From assembly GCA_949987705.1 (NCBI GenBank), contig OX465286.1, positions 12,629,092-12,693,091 of the forward strand: a stretch of 64,000 bases of DNA. Reading direction: 5' to 3'. Source of the stretch: Thereva unica. Taxonomy: Eukaryota > Arthropoda > Insecta > Diptera > Therevidae. The translations under genes and the position numbers were made by a program. The notes beneath the pieces are model-generated. The model was not told the origin of the DNA. It made no database searches and saw nothing but the letters and a program-made list of their open reading frames with translations. Of this stretch, positions 56,341 through 64,000 are shown one piece after another. Within the stretch, counting starts at the first letter, position 1, and every line of letters begins with the position of its first letter.

Positions 56341-58434
56341 ATAATTTTAACAATGTGCAAATTGGGAATTGTTTTATTTATAGATAAATTCGAACAGGTT
56401 CCGTCAAATTTTTCTATTCGATTTATAAAAGTATTTATGTTTAATTTTGTCTTAATATAACAAAATATATTTCTTCAAAAATAATATATATATATATATT
56501 TATTATTTACCAGTTATTGCACGTGTATATTCCATAATCTCTTTCAGTAAGGGACAAAACAATATTATTTGTTTAAATTTTATTTATTTATTTATTTTTT
56601 TGTTTATTGAAATAATTTTAGATTTTGTTTTCGTTTATTTAAAAAAAAAACAAAAAAACAAAAAAAACACACACACACACACCCTTTTTATATTTATATT
56701 TATTTTCTATATTTCAAGAGTAATCATAGTTTATTTATTATTATTAATATTATTTAAGTAATTTCACATATGTTTTTCATTTTTTTTTTTATTATTATTA
56801 TTATTCACACTTCTTGACACTTTTTTTTCGGTTATAAATTATATATTTTATTATTATTTATTAAAACATATCTTTTTTAAGAAATAAATAAACGACTTAA
56901 ACGTAAATTTCTTTTAAATATATTTTCCAAATCGCGCGATTTTTAATTTTTCGTTTTTCAAAATAAATCTTTAAAAATAAAAAAAAAAACAAACCAAATT
57001 TTTTTTTGTTATTTGCTTGATCTATCGAAAGTCTAGTAATGCACTGGAGTCTCAAAATAGTGAGTAAGAGTGCACTTTAAGAAATGAAAGAATGTGCAAT
57101 GTGAAAAGATGGTTTGGAATGAATGCGTCTTAATAATTATTATTGTATTTTTTTTTTTTTTTGTAAGTAGGTATCTTCTTATTACTATTTTTACTCTTCT
57201 TTACATGCTATCATCCACATAAAGCAGTAATTTCAAAAAAAAAAAAAAATCTTTGCGGTTGGTTGATTGAGCTTGTGCCTTGGACCATTGCAGGCAGTAT
57301 AAACATTTAATATAAAACACAAAACAAAAATAATTCTCAATTAATAATGATAATTTAACTATTTAATAGTAGTAATAATAGTAATAGTAATATGCAAAAA
57401 CGAAGCAAAAATAATTTTGTTTAAGCATAAATTTATTATGTGGGAAAAGAAAAAAAAAAAGTCCGAAATTATAAAAATATATTCATTATTTCATCAAGAG
57501 AATAAAAAAAATAAATAAATAAATAAAGCAGTATTTTTTTGTACATAGAACTATCCCCCCCGAAAAGAACCAGTGTTGCTAATCTAGCGATATTTCGAAA
57601 ATTATACTAATTAGAAAATAAAAAGGGTTCCCAATTCTATATTTTTATTTCGTAGTGGTATAATATTAATTTTCATCTAAAAGTGATCTAGCAAAAATTT
57701 AAAAATATTTTAACTTTAACTATTATATTTATTTATTTCTCAATTTCAGTATCATTAATTTTTGTCATAATATTATTTAAACAAAAGTGGTTTACTCTAT
57801 TTCATATTTTTTGCTTTTAATTGATTGATTGAAATATTGTATCATCACCATCAAATATTGTGTCTCACATTATAAACAATTTATTTATTATTATTATTAT
57901 TATTATTAATTTTGTTATTTTGTGTAAAAATTATGTTTAGTTTATTATTGTTATTATTATTATTATTTTGTTTAAAATATATAAAAGTTAAAGTTTTCGC
58001 GCTATTCAACACATAACTTTGTTACACCACCCGTAAAAAGGACACACATTTACCTAGTTTTGCTTGTAAAGGATATTCTGAATTTTTATTGACCAAACAA
58101 ACGGAAAAGACACAACGTTACCCGTTTTTCTTCTTCTTTTTCCTTAGTTGTATTTTGTTTTTTTTTTTTGCTTTTTGCCCTTTGTTGTTGTTGTATAGTA
58201 TCCTTTCGTCGTGTCTTCGTTAAAAAGCAAAGTAAAACAAGAAATATGCTTCTTATGGTTTTTTTTTATGTTTATAGTCATTATTATACTTAAGGGAACT
58301 AACTACAGCGAACAAAAAAAAAGGACATATCACAAGAGAAATATATGAGAAATTGCTTGTTTATAATTATTTGTTTTTGTTTTTCTTTTAATATACATAT
58401 GTGTATGTATATAATAGATCTGTGAGGTTTTAAT
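56341..58434. other. Strongly AT-rich region with microsatellites; possible 3' UTR
   Basis: No gene was recognised. Simple repeats include (TA)n at about 56484-56500, (AC)n at about 56669-56683, and (ATT)n at about 57882-57908 and 57944-57968. It also has many A or T homopolymers. It lies directly downstream (minus strand) of the unidentified ORF ending at 58435, and several AATAAA motifs occur on that strand, so it could be its 3' UTR. That is inference. Confidence 0.45.
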
Positions 58435-58760
58435 TTAATAAGCAAAAATATTTAAGAATTTTGTTATAATCTGCGTCGACAATATGTACGAAAGATTTTT
58501 GTCAATCAAGGCATTTACACGTTGCCAAATACGTGAGTGACTGGCGCGGCGGGTCTCATGGCCATCGCGCTCAGACCACGGGGACACATTCACTTTATGG
58601 TTAATGGAGCCTTTGGAGGCATATCGCGGAATCCTAGATACACGAATTTGGCAGCCTTTCGGGGGCGAACTCGGTAGCGTATTGAAAAGATTCCATGCAA
58701 TCAATTTTGTGTTCCCGCGATACCAGCTCGAACTACGCTGCGCTTTGTATTTAATAAAAT
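58435..58760 (-). CDS. Unidentified ORF, possible last exon of a host gene
   Basis: The minus-strand frame encodes SSSWYRGNTKLIAWNLFNTL, GCQIRVSRIPRYASKGSINH, KVNVSPWSERDGHETRR and ASHSRIWQRVNALIDKNLSY before a stop at 58435. The composition is balanced and unlike the transposon ORFs around it. A possible acceptor (TTAAATACAAAG) lies near 58750. The 2-kb AT-rich stretch after the stop resembles a 3' UTR. I do not recognise the protein. It could also be an unknown transposon remnant. Confidence 0.4.
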
Positions 58761-58769
58761 AATACGGGC

Positions 58770-58998
58770 AGGAATAACCAGGGAAGATATCTCGAAACAT
58801 ATAAATGAACTTCCACAAGATTTTTCGTCCGGCCCTGATGAAGTCCCTCCAGCTGTTAAAATCCTGTGCAGAGGCCCTACTGTCTCCTCTACTATATGTT
58901 TATTTCAAAAATCCCTAAATAAAGGGCGCTTCCCAACATTATGGAAGAACTCTTTTATAATACCTGTCCATAAAAAATGCTGTAAGAACGAAATATCT
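58770..58998 (+). pseudogene. Jockey-like LINE RT fragment, plus strand
   Basis: The plus strand encodes REDISKHINELPQDFSSGPD, EVPPAVKIL, then KGRFPTLWKNSFIIPVHKKC, the same RT block as at 56106-56340 and 53744. It stops at 58998, where the tail of a family 1 LINE begins. Confidence 0.75.
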
Positions 58999-59090
58999 AT
59001 TTTTTTTTTTATGTGACAGTGCTAAGCTCAGGAGTTACCCTTTGTACTACTAGTCCGTCATGTCATTTGTCACGTCGTCATGGTGCAATG
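58999..59090 (-). mobile_element. LINE family 1, copy 5: 3' end
   Basis: T12 followed by ATGTGACAGTGCTAAGCTCA is the 3' terminus of the minus-strand element. The element continues at 60474-60908 and 63737-64000, being split twice by hAT-like insertions. Confidence 0.85.
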
Positions 59091-60465
59091 CAGGGGCGGC
59101 GCTTAGATAGGTGCGAATGGTGCACTTGCACCGGGCCCAATTTGTTGGGGGCGCAATTGCAGAAATTAAGATTTAAAAAAAAATTTAAAAATTAGAAAAG
59201 AAAAAAAAGCATTTGAAAAGTATTCTCACGGGTGCAAGAAATTACCCATATTTACCGAATTTTTGTCCTTGTACTTTCTCATGCAAGAAAAAACGGTGAA
59301 ATTTCACTTCTCCTCGTGCAGGAAGTTGCTAGAGATTTTAGCTTCGAGATTCGAGAAATTCAGAAAAGAATATACCAAGGGAAAGAAAAATCTCTCATTT
59401 ATTTGGAACACTTTTGGAAAATTCTGTAAAAAGCACCATATACACTCACACAAAGGAAAAATTGTTCCGCTGGCTCTATATGCTGTATTGCTGTTTATCG
59501 TGATTGATATAAACTTGAGGGCACTGTTGCTGCACTTTTAAATTCTGTTTAAAGAATTGTTAAAAGAGATAAATGAACGAAATAAGGAGAACAAAACTCG
59601 AGAACTCCCATTTAATTGCTCTTTTTGTTTGTTCCTTTATACCCCGGCTTCACCGGCCTCAGTTCAATAAAGTTCAATTCAATCCGCATCACCGGCTGAC
59701 ATGTTCAGTTCATGCAGCTGTTAAATATGCAAAAGCTCACTTCCAGATATTCTATTATTTCAGTTAATTACTGTCTTTTGAGCAAGCTTTTATGTTCAAT
59801 CTCAATTTCATGTTCTGGCGAATTCAGGCTTTATTTTTCCTGAGTTCAATATGTGAAAATGTATGAAAATGTTCAGTACACTAATTTGCTCGAACTTGCG
59901 CAGTTCGGCCGGTGAAGCCGGGATATTACTGTCTAAAAAATTAATATGGACAGTTTCTAACGAGCCAACCAATAAAAATTTGCTGTAAACGTCAATTTCC
60001 TTTTGAAATTTCGCCTGGATTTTCACAAGAGGCAATTTATCCAACAAACTATACGTTAGAATGGTTTAGCTTGTTGTTGTTGTTACTTTTAATATTAATC
60101 GTCCTTTTGCCATTTATTTTTTTTTTCTAGCAAAAAGGGAACAAAAAACAACAAAAACCACACAGTCGCCAAAAAGTAGCAGATTCAAAAGGTTTACGAT
60201 AAAAGGTTTGAAAATCTGACCGCCCTATCGTCCTTGCCTTACGCAAAGGAGGTTTTCAGCAGAGTTTTGTTGGTTTGATGTTGACCGATGTGAAACTTTC
60301 TATCTATGTAATCTTTTTTTTATGTTAACTGTGAAAATTATTTCACCCATTTAGTGAGTGTTTGTGTATTTTTCCATTGTTCTTCACTGCGCTCAAAAAT
60401 GAACAGCTTATGGGGCGCAATATGACATAGTGCACCGGGCGCAAAAAACCCAAGCGCCGGCCCTG
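59091..60465. mobile_element. hAT-like non-autonomous element, CAGGG(G/C)CGGCGCTT TIRs, 8-bp TSD
   Basis: The left end CAGGGGCGGCGCTTAG matches the inverse of the right end, CAGGGCCGGCGCTTGG, in 13 of 16 positions. GTGCAATG flanks both sides (59083-59090, 60466-60473). Inside the ends are GCACTTGCACCGGGC words. The interior (59160-60390) has short frames without recognised domains. It is the fullest member of the terminus family also seen at 12724 and 53981. Confidence 0.88.
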
Positions 60466-60473
60466 GTGCAATG

Positions 60474-60908
60474 TCTAGCAGTAAGCTTAGTACGAGGGAG
60501 GGGGGGGGGGGGTTATAAGGGTACGGGAGGGCATTGAAGAAGGTGGTGATGAACCCTGCGTTTGAACTCTTGGATGTTATAGGAGCTCGGAAATACCGAC
60601 TGCGAGAGATTATTCCACAGTCGAGTTGTTCTATTTACAAACGAATTCATATCTTGTTGAGTGCGTGAAAGGGGAAGTTGCAGGTGGAGGTAATGAGACG
60701 AGTGGGCTAATCTGGTGTTGCGGTTATAAGAGTGCCGTGTAGGCAGGAGAGCGTTTATTTCGGAGGAACAGTCACTATGATAGTAGCGATAAAATTTTGT
60801 CAGTGCTGCTACATTCCTACGGTGGCTCAAGGGGTCGATGGTGGAGCAAATGGTATCGTCATCAATTAGTTTAAGGGCCCTTTTTTGGACCTTATCTAAC
60901 CATGCCAA
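60474..60908 (-). pseudogene. LINE family 1, copy 5: C-terminal RT part
   Basis: The minus strand encodes MAWLDKVQKRALKLIDDDTI, SHRRNVAALTKFYRYYHSDC, SSEINALLPTRHSYNRNTRL and RTTRLWNNLSQSVFPSSYNI. It breaks at 60908 in the TTLAWLDKVQ block, which continues at 63737. Confidence 0.88.
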
Positions 60909-62275
60909 CAGGCCGTACCCAGGGGGGGGGGGGGGTCAGAGGGGTTGAAACCCCCCCCCGAAATTTTCCAGAAATAAGTATTTTCAAACACAAGTTTTCC
61001 TGAATTAAAGAGAATGATATTTTCTTGATATTTTGCTATCTGTAAGTAAAGTATTTCATAATTTAATTAATTAATGGTGTTTATGAATTGAACTGGCAAC
61101 TGGCCTTGCTGATGCATCACGAGAAGCATGTGTGAAAACAGGGCAAAACAGCATGTCTATAATAGTCTACTCGCAGCCACCCGCGTAGCGCCTGTTCTGC
61201 TCACAACCAATGCAGTCAATAGTAGATGTGTTATGAAAGAGGTGTATCGCTAACGTGTCTCTTTCTCCCCCTCTCTCTCTCTGACTACCATCCCGCCCAC
61301 CAGCACTAGCCTAGCGCTAGTGCAACTTTCCTGTTACTGGCCGTCTATAAAAGCAAAGCCATCGCCATTTTGACTGTGATTTATTTACATCTGTTGAGTC
61401 GGTTGGGCATTAGTTTATTCGGTGACTTTGTTTCACTGTTCAGTTTGTTAGTTTCGTTTGTTTTTTAGTTTAGATCTTCTGTAACTAGTGCTAGTGCTAG
61501 ATGCCAGCTGCACACAATTTTCTATAGTTTTCCAACTCTGAAGACAACACATTCTTATGGTCAAAGGGTCACATATATGATATGTTAATGCAAAAACATT
61601 CTAATGACTTAAATATCCTTTTATTTTTTAGTCAAAATTCTCGAGTCAAACCATAGTTTTTTGCCTCTAAACTCTGGTTAATTAAGAGTTAAACTCGTCC
61701 TAAAAATGCATCATTTTACACGGCTCGCCTGAACTCGGTCTAACCCTAAAGTTTTGGCACTTTTGATTTTATTGCGGCAAAGCTTCAATGAAACTTTCAG
61801 AAACTCAAAAAAAACTAAAAAGAAAAACATGTATCGAGCTATTTTTGATTGCGAGCGTTTTTTCGCAAAAACAAACGCTAGGTTATTTTTGCAATTTAAC
61901 GATACCACCCGTATGCGTTCCTGTATTTCTATATTCTCAAGGCCTTTTCGCAAGTCAGTGCTACTTGGTTCATACGCTGCAGGGTTCGCGGAGTCGCGCG
62001 TTTGGCTGGTCCTTGGCGGCTTAGCAATTTACTTCTATGCTACTTTCTGGAGTTTGTGAAGGATTTAGTCATATCTTAAGGCTCCCATTTACACATAGGT
62101 CACCGGCAGGCCATGGCCTGAAAGTTTTCGCCTTGAGGCCAAATATTACCACACGGGCACCGGCCGTCAACTGTATGGGACCTGCAGTCCAAGAAAACTG
62201 GCAAACATCTTTATGTGTTTAGGCAATTATCGTCGCCATGAATATTTTTGCACTTGAATTAATACCTGCTATGCT

Positions 62276-62955
62276 CACGGTATACAGAAACAAGGTAATG
62301 TAAAAGACTGTATATCGTAAACGATATTTTAGTGCTGACGTCACGTGGGGCCCGCTTTCCATATAAAATCGAAACTGTTGTTGTTGTTTCTGCATTAGGG
62401 CTGACGTCTCTGGGCGCCCACGAAGCTGACATATTCGAAGCTGTCGTCTCTTTTTTTTTTTTTTTTTTTTATGTGAAAGACTAGAGTCACAGGAAAGGCC
62501 CTTTATACTGTCGACAATCTATTTATTCGTATAGATTGCAATGTCGAACAGCAGCTCTAGTCGGGGAAGAAAGGAACTGCCACAACCTACCCGCGATATT
62601 TTTTTTAGTCTACCTAATTCCAACCATTACTATTGCGACTTTGACATCGGGGCATCGAGAAACAACTCGCTGGAGTGTTATGCCTCCTGAAACGAGTTGA
62701 ATCTCATCAACCAACCGATGACATACGCTTTGGTGGAGCGGGGAAGGGCTAAGGAAGGCTATGACAGAAGGAATCAGGAATGTAAAGAGGGAAGAAGAAA
62801 GACGGAAAGTTATGTAGGTGGAAAAGTGGAAAAGGCGAAGGACCGTGGGGCTGGCCGGGAATCGAACCCGGGACCTCTCGGATAGTAGCCAGTCGCCTTA
62901 CCCCCTAGGCTACCGAGGCCCCCTTTTACATTACCTTATGTTTCTGTATACCGTG
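62276..62955. mobile_element. MITE with CACGGTATACAG termini, 9-bp TSD, carrying a SINE
   Basis: Ends CACGGTATACAGAAACAAGG and CTTATGTTTCTGTATACCGTG. TGCTATGCT flanks both sides (62267-62275, 62956-62964). The related sequence at about 39160-39175 (CTTAGCATAGCAGG) has only one copy of this word and no MITE, which confirms the duplication. It relates to the 87-bp element at 9986-10072. Confidence 0.88.
62451..62923 (-). mobile_element. tRNA-derived SINE, copy 3 (inserted in a MITE)
   Basis: The left edge is T20 then ATGTGAAAGACTAGAG. The right edge carries the tRNA-like head in inverse (GGATTCGAACC-like GGAATCGAACCCGGGACC, then CCTAGGCTACCGAGGCCCC). The body has GGAGTGTTATGCCTCCTGAA. It sits in the CTC/TTTTACATT region of the MITE, whose short relative at 10040 has no SINE. 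Confidence 0.85.
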
Positions 62956-63736
62956 TGCTATGCTAAGCTGTCGTCTTCACCTGTGTGTCTGTAGGAAATC
63001 ATAACTTCACCTGCGTGCCATGGCCTGTCAGATGGATACCTGAAGTGTCATCCCTCAGTCAGAATAAGTAATCTGTGGCCTTCATCGGCCCGTCCTGGCC
63101 GACCTGGCCTGTAAGTGAATGGGGGTCTTTAGTGGAGAAACATGTTTTACTTAATTTAACCTAGTTTTCTCGCAATTTTACACTGTTTCCGAAAAAAAGT
63201 TACGTGATATTTGCCGAGACCCCTTCTCCCCCAGGTGAGATTGAGTGAGATTCGGCTCGACCCCCTGGCCCAAAACGCTTCATGTAATAAATGGACGACC
63301 ACTTAGCAATTATTTTTTACAAAATATGAACAAAAATGTTAAGCTTACATTAACTTATGAAGTGTAAATACATACTTAACAATTTTCAAATATATAACAA
63401 AGAACTGCGTTCTTCATAAAACAAAGAAATAAACAAGAGAATTAACGGGTTTCTTTTCTTTTTAGAACAAACGCTCGCAATCAAAAATAGCTCGACATTT
63501 TTTTTCTTGTTAGTTTTTTTGAGTTTCTGAAAGTTTAATTTAAGTGTTGCCGCATTAAAATCAGAAGTGCCAGAACTTTTGGGTTAGACTGAGTTCTGGC
63601 GAGCCGTGTTTACACTTAAATTTTGTCAATTTTCCTGGACCCCCTTCCTTACTAGGGGGTATTCCATACATCCCAGACACCCCGGTGTTTTAACCCCCCC
63701 CCGAAATTTTTTCCTGGGTACGGCCTTGCATGCCAA

Positions 63737-64000
63737 GGTGGTTATTGGAGCGCCGCCCCAAACGAGGGAGTTATATTCGAGAAGAGGCCGAATGTAGGAT
63801 TTATAAATAACAGCACGGGCCGATGGCTGGAGGAGGAACTTGCACCTCTTAAGAAATCCCAAGCACTGGGATGCTTGTTTGGCGATTTGGAATATGTGGT
63901 CATTCCATCGCAAGTCTTTCGCTAATGTCACACCTAAAATGTGTAGGTTTAGTTCAACGCCATCCACTGTCAAGGATGGTGAGGTGTTGAACTTCTTTTT
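63737..64000 (-). pseudogene. LINE family 1, copy 5: RT continues past the window edge
   Basis: The minus strand encodes LHILGVTLAKDLRWNDHIFQ, IAKQASQCLGFLKRCKFLLQ, SARAVIYKSYIRPLLEYNSL and VWGGAPITTLA. It joins the piece ending at 60908 once the hAT-like element is removed. The upstream part lies outside the window. Confidence 0.85.

Larger units (their letters stand above)
61721..63612. repeat. Long inverted repeat, arms 61721-61885 and 63465-63612
   Basis: CACGGCTCGCCTGAACTCGG and the following AGTTTCAGAAACTC(A)n...TTGATTGCGAGCG at the left recur inverted at the right (CGCTCGCAATCAAAAATAGC through GAGCCGTG). The arms are about 150 bp. Between them lies a partial inverted copy (62080-63297) of the 38851-40439 element. 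This may be a separate element or an inner part of the hAT-like element. Confidence 0.65.
60909..63728. mobile_element. hAT-like element, CA(A)GGCCGTACCCAGG TIRs, 8-bp TSD, with nested insertions
   Basis: The left end CAGGCCGTACCCAGG and the inverse of the right end, CAAGGCCGTACCCAGG, match except for one extra A. CATGCCAA flanks both sides (60901-60908, 63729-63736), and excision restores the LINE frame. Poly-G or poly-C tracts with CCCGAAATTTT lie inside both ends. An inner inverted repeat pairs 61721-61885 with 63465-63612. No transposase was recognised. Confidence 0.88.

Noticed and set aside
56660..58000. Origin or regulatory region because of extreme AT content
   Set aside because: Only simple repeats and homopolymers are visible; nothing supports such a function.
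61754..62059. Plus-strand ORFs of 78-101 codons
   Set aside because: They lie in the arm of a long inverted repeat and its neighbour; the translation has no recognisable domain.

Overview
The window looks like arthropod, most likely insect, nuclear DNA. It holds one recognisable multi-exon host gene with canonical GT-AG introns, surrounded and split by non-LTR retrotransposons (LINEs), a tRNA-derived SINE family and many cut-and-paste DNA transposons and MITEs. There are no operons, rRNA genes or CRISPR arrays. The species cannot be fixed from the sequence; a fly-like insect is a guess.

Host gene. A myelin regulatory factor (MYRF) orthologue lies on the minus strand. Seven consecutive exons (17444-16648, 16584-15779, 15729-15078, 11853-11597, 11543-10757, 10699-10224, 6506-6293) join with matching phases into about 1,330 codons. 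They encode a low-complexity N-terminus, an Ndt80-like DNA-binding domain, the self-cleaving S74-type chaperone domain with its Ser-Lys pair, a short coiled coil, one membrane segment and a lumenal C-terminus. The first exon and the last exon(s) are outside or unrecognised. A second host-like candidate is an unidentified minus-strand ORF at 58435-58760, followed by 2 kb of AT-rich, UTR-like DNA.

Layout. 1-6125: three LINEs nested in one another. 6126-17444: MYRF exons with introns holding a SINE, LINE pieces and MITEs. 17663-21590: an exact 1.56 kb repeat whose two copies are separated by a 298-bp copy of MYRF genomic sequence. 21572-24600: a nearly complete LINE. 25610-29340: an EN-RT-RNase H LINE. 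30395-32400: a LINE with one nonsense codon. 34441-38064: an RTE-like LINE split by another LINE with an open 700-codon ORF. 38065-45296: a Tc1-like transposon split by a Transib-like element and by a hAT-like element, each with further insertions. 46391-46865: a SINE. 46880-52430: a LINE split by another LINE carrying a 1,205-codon open EN-RT-RNase H frame. 52431-56340: a Jockey-like LINE split by a hAT-like element. 58999-64000: another family-1 LINE split by two hAT-like elements.

Most boundaries rest on target-site duplications (TSDs) and terminal inverted repeats (TIRs) read directly. The main signals are the MYRF-fragment/tandem-repeat structure, a Transib-like element with RSS-heptamer ends, a SINE that shares the 3' tail of the resident LINE family, and nests up to four levels deep.
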